From positions 1-13,705 of the forward strand of contig CALJZR010000041.1 in NCBI GenBank assembly GCA_937983635.1: a stretch of 13,705 bases of DNA, read 5' to 3'. The notes under the pieces were generated by a model. The model did not search any database. It was given only the letters and a program-made list of their open reading frames with translations, and was not told where the DNA came from. Positions 6,149 through 12,887 of the stretch are shown here, in pieces. Both the position numbers and the translations under genes were made by a program. Numbering within the stretch: position 1 is the first letter of the stretch; each line of letters opens with the position of its first letter. The DNA is from an uncultured bacterium. Its GTDB lineage: Bacteria > Patescibacteriota > Patescibacteriia > Patescibacteriales > UBA12465.

Positions 6149-7042
6149 ATGGAAACCGTGATTAAATTTTATCCTGGCGAAGCCAGCAACGTCTTCGCCT
6201 TGGCCGCTGCTTTAAAAGCGGGCTATAAAATTATTCCGGTTTCCTCAATGATGGAAATCTGGTGCGGCGAAGTTGAAGACACTGACGAAGTAGAAGAAAT
6301 TTTACTTCTAGACATCTATGCGGATAATGCAAATTTTCCGGATTTAGGTGTTTACCTCCAAATGCAGGGAGCAAAAATCAAGGGCATGACTAATACCCAA
6401 GATCTCCAAAGCATGAGCCTTAACTCGACACAATATCAAGGAATTTATAGATTCCTTAATTATTTTGCCGGACAAATGGCCGCTGACGCCCGCGATTTAA
6501 GGCGGCCGGAAACTTGGTCATACAACAAAGTGGCCGAACGCTACGGACGCGCTCTCAGAGCCGCCACCATCAAAGCCTATAATACCGCTAACAAGGCATT
6601 TTATGCACAAGCCCTAATGGATTGTGCTCTGGAAATTGCTAGTAAAAAAAGAAACTTCCAGATTGATGATCTTGTTAACGGCTATCTAAAAGGCCAAAAC
6701 GAAGACTTAGCGGCCGCTAAAGCTAAATTTAGCACCAGTGGCCACCCCTTTGTTCTCCCCGGCAGGACAGTAGCCTTTGCCTATCTGGATAATATTTCCG
6801 GATGGCTAGACCTCTACACTCTCGGCCAAGAAATTCGCCAGCTATATCCTTATCTCGCGATAATTCAATATCGCCAAAATAATAAGGAATATAATTGGAT
6901 TATTTCTAACGGGCGGGTAAATGTCCGCCAACTCCTTAACTTAGGGCATCTCGAAGGAGATCCCTACCAGGTGTTGATAAAGTTGCCACACAAAGTGGCC
7001 GCCAAAAAATTCGGTCGGGAAATTTCCGACCTCAATCGATAA
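6149..7042 (+). CDS. Conserved-looking protein of unknown function, possibly a degenerate DHH-type fold
   Basis: 297 residues, not recognised. No signal peptide or membrane segment is evident, so it is probably cytosolic. The N-terminal third has alternating strands and helices (TVIKFYPGEASNVFALAAAL, then ILLLDIYADNANFPDLGVYL). The middle (about 95-190) is helical and rich in A, Y and N. The C-terminal third includes RTVAFAYLDNISGWLDL, YPYLAIIQYRQNN and ISNGRVNVRQLLN. The order of elements loosely recalls DHH/DHHA1 phosphoesterases (a D-rich loop after a hydrophobic strand, then a VAVV-like strand and a VDV-like segment), but neither the DHH triad nor the GGGH motif is there. If related, it has lost catalysis. 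This is a weak inference. It is the only plus-strand gene in 13.7 kb, with its own promoters and a terminator, so it is an independent unit. No Shine-Dalgarno precedes the ATG. Confidence 0.75.
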   Translation: METVIKFYPGEASNVFALAAALKAGYKIIPVSSMMEIWCGEVEDTDEVEEILLLDIYADNANFPDLGVYLQMQGAKIKGMTNTQDLQSMSLNSTQYQGIYRFLNYFAGQMAADARDLRRPETWSYNKVAERYGRALRAATIKAYNTANKAFYAQALMDCALEIASKKRNFQIDDLVNGYLKGQNEDLAAAKAKFSTSGHPFVLPGRTVAFAYLDNISGWLDLYTLGQEIRQLYPYLAIIQYRQNNKEYNWIISNGRVNVRQLLNLGHLEGDPYQVLIKLPHKVAAKKFGREISDLNR

Positions 7043-7043
7043 G

Positions 7044-7078
7044 AAAGCCGCTGTCTTCATCAGAACAGCGGTTTTTTC
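7044..7078 (+). terminator. Bidirectional terminator between the 6149-7042 gene and rlmN
   Basis: A 7-bp stem CCGCTGT/ACAGCGG (7048-7054 with 7065-7071) extends by a G-T and three A-T pairs. On the plus strand it is followed by TTTTTT (7072-7077), starting 1 base after the stop codon. On the minus strand it is followed by TTTCTTA, so it can also end the rlmN transcript, which stops at 7085. It closes two convergent genes only 42 bases apart. Confidence 0.85.
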
Positions 7079-7084
7079 TTGGCT

Positions 7085-8098
7085 TTATTTATTTTTACCT
7101 TTACCCGCCAACTGTCCGCAGGCGGCGGCGATTCCCCGCCCCTGGCTGTGGCGCTGGGTGACAGCGACGCCAGCGGCCTCAAGCTTTTCTCTGAAAGCTT
7201 CAATCCGACTAGGCGAAGACGCCTGGAACTTACCGGTAGGATTATAAGGGATGAGGTTGAGCAGATATAAAGGCTTTTTCATTAATACTATCAACGCTTC
7301 CGCGTCATCTTCACCATCATTGACATTGCGAATCATAATATATTCAAACATCACGCGCCGACCAGTTTTACGAATATATTCATCCGTTGCTTTAAAAATA
7401 CTAGCTAAAGGATATTTCTGCGCCACCGGCATCAACTGCTGGCGCAAAGAATCAAAAGGGGCATGCAAAGAAATTGCTAAATTAATCTGTAATTTTTCTG
7501 AGCCCAGTTTTTTAATACCCTCAACAATCCCGGCGGTTGAAACCGACATGCGCCGAGAACCAAGATTGAATTTTTCGGGATCGTGTAAAATCTTAACTGC
7601 TTTAATAAACTGCTCATAATTTAAAAAAGGCTCGCCCATGCCCATAAAGACGACATTATCAATTTTTTCTTCCTGGGATTCCATTTTTAAGCGCCTAGCC
7701 CAGAAAATAAATTGCTGAACAATCTCCTCCGCACTCAAATTACGGCTAAAACCACTTTCACCAGTCGCACAAAAAGCACAACCTAAAGGACAGCCAGCCT
7801 GAGAAGAAAGGCAAACCGTATGGCGGCCATCACGATTACGCATCAAAACTGTTTCCACAGAAATACCATCACTAAAAGTAATTAGCGCTTTTTCACTATA
7901 AGCTGACCCCGAATCTTGTAGTATTTCGGCCTTGATATCCAGCGGGCAATCTTGATTTAAACGCTCCCGCAGAGACAAGGGTAAAACACTCGCTTGGCTC
8001 CAGTTACTAATCATATCTTGATATAGAGCTTGGTAGGCCTGACGAAAACGAAACTTTGGTTCTGTCTGCAAAATACTAGATAATTTAGATAAATCCAT
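7085..8098 (-). CDS. rlmN: Dual-specificity 23S rRNA/tRNA adenine-C2 methyltransferase RlmN
   Basis: Radical SAM enzyme that methylates C2 of A2503 in 23S rRNA and, in E. coli, A37 of some tRNAs. It has 337 residues. The [4Fe-4S] motif is CPLGCAFC (C103, C107, C110), preceded by the conserved C96 in TVCLSSQAGC. FMGMGEPFLNYEQF binds SAM, and RRMSVSTAGIVEGI, NLAISLHAPFDSLRQQLMP and LLNLIPYNPTG follow in the family order. The methyl-carrying Cys is C327 in AAACGQL. The segment before it reads HSQGRGIAAACGQL rather than the usual SRGDDIDAACGQL, a mild divergence. The N-terminal accessory domain (about 1-80) is shortened compared with E. coli (384 residues). The start ATG lies 4 bases after the metallophosphoesterase stop, so the two are probably co-transcribed and coupled. 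No Shine-Dalgarno is seen. Confidence 0.96.
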   Translation of the reverse strand: MDLSKLSSILQTEPKFRFRQAYQALYQDMISNWSQASVLPLSLRERLNQDCPLDIKAEILQDSGSAYSEKALITFSDGISVETVLMRNRDGRHTVCLSSQAGCPLGCAFCATGESGFSRNLSAEEIVQQFIFWARRLKMESQEEKIDNVVFMGMGEPFLNYEQFIKAVKILHDPEKFNLGSRRMSVSTAGIVEGIKKLGSEKLQINLAISLHAPFDSLRQQLMPVAQKYPLASIFKATDEYIRKTGRRVMFEYIMIRNVNDGEDDAEALIVLMKKPLYLLNLIPYNPTGKFQASSPSRIEAFREKLEAAGVAVTQRHSQGRGIAAACGQLAGKGKNK

Positions 8099-8102
8099 AT
8101 AA

Positions 8103-9203
8103 TTAAGACTTTAGTAATTTTAAAACGACAATCTCCGAACGGCTGCCCAAACGTAAAGGTGGGCCCCAAGTACCGGCGCCAACAGTAACAGAAATAGCAA
8201 AATTATGCAAACGATGGAGACCGCTGCCAAAACCGCGATAGAGCAAGTGGGCTAAAAGATTAAAGGGAAATAATTGGCCACCGTGAGTATGCCCTGATAA
8301 CTGTAAGTTAATCCCGGCAGTCCGGGCCGCCCCAATGTCTTTGGGTTCGTGGTACATAAGAATACTCGGCTTAGAAGCATCATACCCGACTTGAGATAAA
8401 ATCTTCCCTTTAACATCCAAACGCCCTTCGTAATAACAAGTCAGCCCTAAAATTTGCAGGCCGTTACTTTCCACCATTTCATTATCCAAAATTTTGATAT
8501 TCGAATCCGTCAGTAAAGAGCGGACCTTCCCCGCCCCCAAAATCAAATCATGATTACCAAAGGCATAGAATACGCCCAAGGGAGCAAAAAATTTACGATG
8601 ACGAAACCAAGAAAAATCGCCGTCCATGCCATCAAAAAGATCGCCAGTAATAAAGATTGCATCCGCTCCTAAACTATTAACCCTTTGAACCAAGCCATCA
8701 AAAAAACGCTGACGCCAAACCGGACCGAGATGGATATCAGAAATATGAATAATGCTCCGCCCAATCCAGAAATCAGGCAAATCCTGAATAGAAACGGATA
8801 ACCTTTTAACTTTATGGGATTGCGCCCACCAGGCCTCCGGCAACAATAAGAGCAATGGCAATAGACTAATAATAATAGTCCTGCCAATAGCTCCCCAAGA
8901 ATCCAAGGAATAAATATTGGTAAAATCAAGCAACCAAAAAAAGGCCGCTACCAGTGCTGTGTTTAACATTAAACCCAGCCAAAGGCCGACGACTAAATAA
9001 AGAGAACGACTCAAAATATTATCATGCCAATGAACCAGTAAGGGCGCCAGCGCCGTCAAAAATACCCAAAAAAGAAGAATCGTGGAAACAGCTATCTGTA
9101 GATAAATATTATCTAAGCCAAAAAAATAACGCCAAATCAAAAACATTAAAAAATGTCCCGCCAAATCAACCACAATATTTAAAACAAAAAAAATATATTT
9201 CAT
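8103..9203 (-). CDS. Membrane-anchored calcineurin-like metallophosphoesterase (YkuE/YaeI type)
   Basis: 366 residues. The N-terminal 125 residues carry about four membrane spans (roughly 5-27, 37-58, 66-92 and 106-122), followed by a catalytic domain from about 148. Metal-binding motifs are complete and in order: ISDIHLG (D156, H158), ITGDLFDG (D188, D191), FGNHD (N217, H218), MYHEP (H285) and SGHTHGGQ (H305, H307). The family, close to YkuE and YaeI, includes enzymes acting on lipid-linked phosphates such as UDP-diacylglucosamine or phosphoacylated lipids. The substrate here is unknown. The C-terminal segment GAGTWGPPLRLGSRSEIVVLKL is typical of the subgroup. With rlmN (4 bases downstream) it forms a two-gene unit. 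The ATG lies only 7 bases past the T-run of the enolase terminator and has no Shine-Dalgarno. Its promoter was not identified. Confidence 0.9.
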   Translation of the reverse strand: MKYIFFVLNIVVDLAGHFLMFLIWRYFFGLDNIYLQIAVSTILLFWVFLTALAPLLVHWHDNILSRSLYLVVGLWLGLMLNTALVAAFFWLLDFTNIYSLDSWGAIGRTIIISLLPLLLLLPEAWWAQSHKVKRLSVSIQDLPDFWIGRSIIHISDIHLGPVWRQRFFDGLVQRVNSLGADAIFITGDLFDGMDGDFSWFRHRKFFAPLGVFYAFGNHDLILGAGKVRSLLTDSNIKILDNEMVESNGLQILGLTCYYEGRLDVKGKILSQVGYDASKPSILMYHEPKDIGAARTAGINLQLSGHTHGGQLFPFNLLAHLLYRGFGSGLHRLHNFAISVTVGAGTWGPPLRLGSRSEIVVLKLLKS

Positions 9204-9210
9204 AGAAACT

Positions 9211-9235
9211 AAAAAGAGACGCCCAAACGGGCGTC
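9211..9235 (-). terminator. Rho-independent terminator of enolase
   Basis: A perfect 7-bp GC-rich stem GACGCCC/GGGCGTC (9229-9235 with 9218-9224) with a GTTT loop on the minus strand is followed by TCTTTTTA (9210-9217). It starts 6 bases past the eno stop and ends 7 bases before the metallophosphoesterase ATG. Confidence 0.9.
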
Positions 9236-9241
9236 CTTTAT

Positions 9242-10531
9242 TTATTTACCGGCAAATGGGAAAGAATAATATTCAGCCTGATCGCCTAATTCGGCAGCAA
9301 TCGCTAACAAACGGTTATATTTAGACGTCCGCTCACTCCGACAAGGCGCTCCTGTCTTAATCTGCCCCGTACCCATAGCCACCACAAAATCAGCAATAAA
9401 AGTATCCTCTGTCTCTCCGCTACGATGAGAAACGACCGCCGTCATACCATTTTTTCGGGCAAGCTCAATGGCGGCCACAGTTTCCGTAATCGTGCCAATT
9501 TGGTTAAGTTTAATTAAAATAGAATTACTGCTCTTTTCTTTAATCCCCCGCTCCAAGCGGGCAACATTGGTAACATAGAGATCGTCGCCGACAATCTGGC
9601 ACAAGGGCGCAAAAGAAGCGGTAAATTGCTGAAAACCAGCCCAATCATCTTCAGCTAAAATATCTTCAAAAGAAACTAAAGGATGACGAGCGCTTAACTC
9701 TTGATAAAAATTAATTAATTCATTGCTAGATAACTGCTTCCCTTCTTTTTTGAGGTTATAAACGCCATCCTGATAAAATTCCGTAGCAGCGGCATCAATG
9801 CCAAAGACAAGTTCTTCTCCGAGGCTGTAACCAGCGGCCACGGCCGCTTCCGCTAATACTAAAAAGGGCTCTTCATTGTCCTTAAAAGCCGGAGCGAAAC
9901 CGCCTTCATCACCAACACTAATTGCATATTTCTTAGTCTTTAAAATCTTTTTCAAAGACTGATAGACCTCAGCACACATTCTGACGGCGCCAGCAAAACT
10001 TTTAGCGCCAACCGGTAAAATCATGTATTCCTGGATATCGGTTGCCCAATCAGCATGCTTGCCGCCGTTAAGAACATTCATCATCGGCACGGGCAAAAAG
10101 TATTTACCGGTAAATTCGGAATTAAACTTACTAAGGTATTGATAAAGGGGTAAACTCAAAGAAGTCGCTGCCGCCCGGCTGCAAGCTAAAGAAACGGCTA
10201 AAATAGCATTGGCGCCTAATTTTGATTTATTCTCAGTGCCATCAAGCGTAATCATAGCATTATCAATTGCCTCCTGATCGCTTGCATCCAAGCCAATTAA
10301 AGCGGGGGCGATAATATCTTCAATATTAGCAATTGCCTTTAAAACACCGGCACCGTGATAGCGAGAATCATCATTATCCCTTAACTCAACCGCTTCATAA
10401 CTGCCAGTAGAGGCCCCCGAAGGAACAGCTGCTTCTCCTTTAAAGCCATTCTCTAAAAATACACAAGCGGAAACAGTAGGGTTGCCGCGGGAATCAAGAA
10501 TTTCTAAAGCTTTAATGCTGGTAATTTTCAT
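9242..10531 (-). CDS. eno: Enolase (phosphopyruvate hydratase)
   Basis: Converts 2-phosphoglycerate to phosphoenolpyruvate in the cytosol. Its 429 residues match the usual bacterial length. The catalytic base/acid pair is K341 in the signature ILIKLNQIGT and E209 in GDEGGFAPA. Mg ligands are D246 (FGIDAAATEFY), E289 (FEDILAEDDW) and D316 (VGDDLYVTN). The mobile loop PSGASTGSYEAVELRD is intact, and so are H159 (GGKHAD) and H369 (SHRSGETED). The usual GAHADNNVDIQEF is GKHADWATDIQEY, a minor divergence. The start MKITSIKALEILDSRGNPTV is standard. It lies 39 bases downstream of pyk in the same direction with no terminator between, so pyk-eno is probably one transcript of consecutive lower-glycolysis steps. 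No ribosome binding site is seen before the ATG. Confidence 0.98.
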   Translation of the reverse strand: MKITSIKALEILDSRGNPTVSACVFLENGFKGEAAVPSGASTGSYEAVELRDNDDSRYHGAGVLKAIANIEDIIAPALIGLDASDQEAIDNAMITLDGTENKSKLGANAILAVSLACSRAAATSLSLPLYQYLSKFNSEFTGKYFLPVPMMNVLNGGKHADWATDIQEYMILPVGAKSFAGAVRMCAEVYQSLKKILKTKKYAISVGDEGGFAPAFKDNEEPFLVLAEAAVAAGYSLGEELVFGIDAAATEFYQDGVYNLKKEGKQLSSNELINFYQELSARHPLVSFEDILAEDDWAGFQQFTASFAPLCQIVGDDLYVTNVARLERGIKEKSSNSILIKLNQIGTITETVAAIELARKNGMTAVVSHRSGETEDTFIADFVVAMGTGQIKTGAPCRSERTSKYNRLLAIAAELGDQAEYYSFPFAGK

Positions 10532-10570
10532 ATAAGTATTGAATAAAAAAATTTATAAACTTTAAAGAGC

Positions 10571-11602
10571 TTAGTGAATGACATTGCCCTTGTAAATATT
10601 TTTCTCAGAGCGTTCAATCACTTTCTTCAAAAGCTGAACCGCCTCTAAAGGATAATCGCCAACCGTAGTTTCGTCGGACAGCATCACCATATCAGCGCCA
10701 TCAAAAACAGCATTAGCAATATCGGAAATTTCTGCCCTGGTCGGATGCGGATTCTTAATCATTGAAGTCATTACCTGAGTGGCAATGATAGCTGGTCGGT
10801 CGTGCCAGTGAGCATGACGAACTAAGTTCTTCTGGATAATCGGCAAGTCCTCGATTGGCACTTCAATTCCTAAATCTCCGCGTGCCACCATAATAGCATC
10901 AGAAGCGGAAATAATACGATCAATATTCTTTAAGGCAATCCCACGCTCAATTTTAGAAATAATTTTAACCTTACTCTTCTTGCCTAAAATTTTACGCAAA
11001 CGCATAACATCGTTAGCAGTTTGGACAAAAGATAGGGCAATATAATCCATGCCCGCTTTAATGCCAAATTTTGCATCTTTTAAGTCTTTAGCGGTCATCC
11101 CCCCTTTTTTAATGTTAGTATCAGGCACATTAATACCCTTGCGGGAGCTGAGAACACCGCCATTAACAACGGTAGCGCTGATAACTTTATTTTTTACAGA
11201 AGTTACTTTCAATTCAATCGCGCCATTGCATAAAAACAACATCTCCCCTTTCTTAATATCTTTATATAAATCTGGACTGTCAATCGGGACTAAATCTCCT
11301 TTTTTTACATAAGCTTTTTTAGAATAAACAAAAGCATAATTTTCTTCTGCTTTCATCACGATACCGCCGTCAGGCATCTGGCCGACCCGAATCCGAGGAC
11401 CCTGGAGATCAAGCATAATACTGACTTTGCGTTCAGATTCTATATTAAAACGACTAACAATTTTTTGGATCCGCTTATATTGATCATAAGTAGCGTGTGA
11501 AAAGTTTACCCGGACAATATCCACGCCCGCCGCCAATAAGGCGCTTAATTCTTTCTGAGAATCACTTTTTGGACCAATCGTGGCAATAATTTTAGTTAAC
11601 AT
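10571..11602 (-). CDS. pyk: Pyruvate kinase, catalytic core only
   Basis: Transfers phosphate from phosphoenolpyruvate to ADP, giving pyruvate and ATP. It has 343 residues, against about 470 for typical bacterial enzymes. The TIM barrel (A domain) is present with R31, N33 and S35 (RVNFSHA), LDLQGPRIR, the B domain lid (about 70-160), catalytic K217 and E219 in ISKIER, D243 in ARGDLGIEVP, T275 in IATQVM and the signature NPHPTRAEISDIANAVFDGADMVML. The protein then ends at KNIYKGNVIH, with the C-terminal allosteric domain missing. The stop is followed by normal intergenic sequence, so this looks like a natural short form, not a frameshift. I chose the ATG at 11602 (MLTKIIATIGPKS). A TTG 12 bases earlier would add MPLF, which has no family match. 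It is co-oriented with eno, 39 bases downstream. Confidence 0.95.
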   Translation of the reverse strand: MLTKIIATIGPKSDSQKELSALLAAGVDIVRVNFSHATYDQYKRIQKIVSRFNIESERKVSIMLDLQGPRIRVGQMPDGGIVMKAEENYAFVYSKKAYVKKGDLVPIDSPDLYKDIKKGEMLFLCNGAIELKVTSVKNKVISATVVNGGVLSSRKGINVPDTNIKKGGMTAKDLKDAKFGIKAGMDYIALSFVQTANDVMRLRKILGKKSKVKIISKIERGIALKNIDRIISASDAIMVARGDLGIEVPIEDLPIIQKNLVRHAHWHDRPAIIATQVMTSMIKNPHPTRAEISDIANAVFDGADMVMLSDETTVGDYPLEAVQLLKKVIERSEKNIYKGNVIH

Positions 11603-11633
11603 AAATAAAGGCAAAATAAAAACGACCGTAAAA

Positions 11634-11656
11634 CAAGCGTTCGCTTTCCTTGCTTG
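11634..11656 (-). promoter_or_regulatory. Hairpin with T-run in the pyk leader
   Basis: On the minus strand CAAGC (11652-11656) pairs with GCTTG (11634-11638) around a 13-base loop, followed by TTTT. An overlapping smaller stem AAGCG/CGCTT (11635-11646) is mutually exclusive with it. The layout resembles a weak attenuator between the pyk promoter and ATG, but both stems are short. Confidence 0.3.
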
Positions 11657-11688
11657 ATTCTTAATTAAATATTCTTAGAAACAGAGAT

Positions 11689-11717
11689 ATTATAGAACAA
11701 AAGGCTAAAAATTAAAA
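11689..11717 (-). promoter_or_regulatory. Candidate promoter of pyk-eno
   Basis: On the minus strand TATAAT (11689-11694) is an exact -10, with TTTTAA 17 bases upstream (11712-11717) matching three of six -35 positions in an AT-rich context. Start would be near 11682, leaving a leader of about 80 nt before the pyk ATG. Confidence 0.5.
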
Positions 11718-11732
11718 GACTAAGCCCTTTCT

Positions 11733-12884
11733 CTAAATCTTTCTTAATTCCCTCATTAAACGGTTATAAAATTCCAGATTATTCAAACTGGCCAGCTGTT
11801 GCCCTAAAGGCTCTTTCAAGCGGAAAAGGTGGTGCAAGAAAGCTTTAGTATAAAGACGCAACTCTGGTAAAGAACTGTTGGGATTAATCGGAGAAAAATC
11901 ACGGGCAAAGGCGGCATTACTGATATTTTTAGTTGAATAAAAATCTGGATATTTATTTAAGGGGCCGGCAAGACTTAAACTTTTTTTAAAACCCTCGAAG
12001 CTCTTCTTAAAGGCAAACAAGCGACCATGTCTGCCTTCTCTAGTGGGAATAACGCAATCGAACATATCCCAACCCATTAAATAACAACGATAGATGTCTT
12101 CAGGCGTACCAACGCCGAGAGCAAAACGTAAAGAATTTTCAGGAAGAAAGGAAGCGGTTTTATATAAAGTCTCCGCTAAAAAATTACCATCCTTATCTAC
12201 CGGCCGAGCACCAAAACCGTAGCCGTCAAAACCAATTTTAACCAGCGCTTGAGCACAGTCACGGCGCAAATTCTCATAATCACCACCCTGGACAACCGCA
12301 AATAGTAAAGGACGCTCCGATTCCTTAATCTTTCTCTTCTTTAGCTGTTTTAAATATTCTTGCTTGCAGCGTAACGCCCAATCTAAGCTGCGTCTCACAG
12401 CCCTACTTAAATCAGCCCGAGGCCAATCGTTGGGAGGACAATCATCAAGACAGACCATCATGTCTACACCTAAATCAAATTGAATTTGAATAGATTTTTC
12501 CGGACTGAGCTCATGTTTTGAACCATCAAGCGGCGATTTAAAAGAAACTTTTTCGTCATCAATCTTACCCAAACTCTGAGCCCGATGAATTAAAGAAAAG
12601 ACTTGAAAACCGCCAGAGTCCGCTAAAAGCGGCCGGGACCAATCCATAAAACTATGGACACCGCCGGCCCGCTTAATAATTTCCTGACCTGGTTGTAAAT
12701 AAAGATGGAAGGTATTAACCACCATCGCTTCAGTACCCGCTCGTTTTACCGCGGCGCCAGTATTACCTTTGACAAAGGCCCTGGTAGCGTCCGGCATAAA
12801 AAAGGGGGTATTTAAAGAGCCGTGGGCAGTTGTAATCCGACCGCGGCGAGTCGATTGTTTTTTTTGTAATTTAAATCCAGACAT
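11733..12884 (-). CDS. tgt: Divergent tRNA-guanine transglycosylase, lacking zinc cysteines
   Basis: 383 residues of the Tgt fold, which swaps guanine for a 7-deazaguanine base in tRNA. Clearly conserved: NTFHLYLQPG, the catalytic LLADSGGFQVFSL (D89), CLDDCPP (D147), FAVVQGGDYENLR (Q199) and the nucleophile D276 in MFDCVIPTREGRHGRLF. Two functional elements differ. The loop usually GGLAVGE, which grips the incoming base, reads GARPVDK (225-231). The zinc motif C-x-C-x-x-C just before YxxAxLHHL is absent: the aligned stretch NSSLPELRLYTKAFLHHLF has no cysteine, although the His pair is kept. Lysine-rich insertions occur near 175-190 and 293-302. It is therefore a Tgt-family enzyme, but substrate and even tRNA activity are uncertain. 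The ATG at 12884 is 3 bases past the preceding gene's stop. An AGGG lies about 14 bases upstream, too far to be a good ribosome binding site. Confidence 0.88.
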   Translation of the reverse strand: MSGFKLQKKQSTRRGRITTAHGSLNTPFFMPDATRAFVKGNTGAAVKRAGTEAMVVNTFHLYLQPGQEIIKRAGGVHSFMDWSRPLLADSGGFQVFSLIHRAQSLGKIDDEKVSFKSPLDGSKHELSPEKSIQIQFDLGVDMMVCLDDCPPNDWPRADLSRAVRRSLDWALRCKQEYLKQLKKRKIKESERPLLFAVVQGGDYENLRRDCAQALVKIGFDGYGFGARPVDKDGNFLAETLYKTASFLPENSLRFALGVGTPEDIYRCYLMGWDMFDCVIPTREGRHGRLFAFKKSFEGFKKSLSLAGPLNKYPDFYSTKNISNAAFARDFSPINPNSSLPELRLYTKAFLHHLFRLKEPLGQQLASLNNLEFYNRLMRELRKI

Positions 12885-12887
12885 AAT

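Noticed and set aside
7079..7270. Plus-strand open frame overlapping the 3' end of rlmN
   Set aside because: It starts right after the 7044-7078 terminator and is antisense to the conserved C-terminus of RlmN, so its apparent coding quality comes from rlmN codons.
11603..11614. TTG start for pyruvate kinase at 11614
   Set aside because: The ATG at 11602 gives the conserved N-terminus starting just before TKIIATIGP; the four extra residues match nothing.
11703..11726. Possible tgt terminator (GGCT/AGCC then TTTTG)
   Set aside because: Only four GC-containing pairs with a long AT loop and a short T-run; too weak to call.
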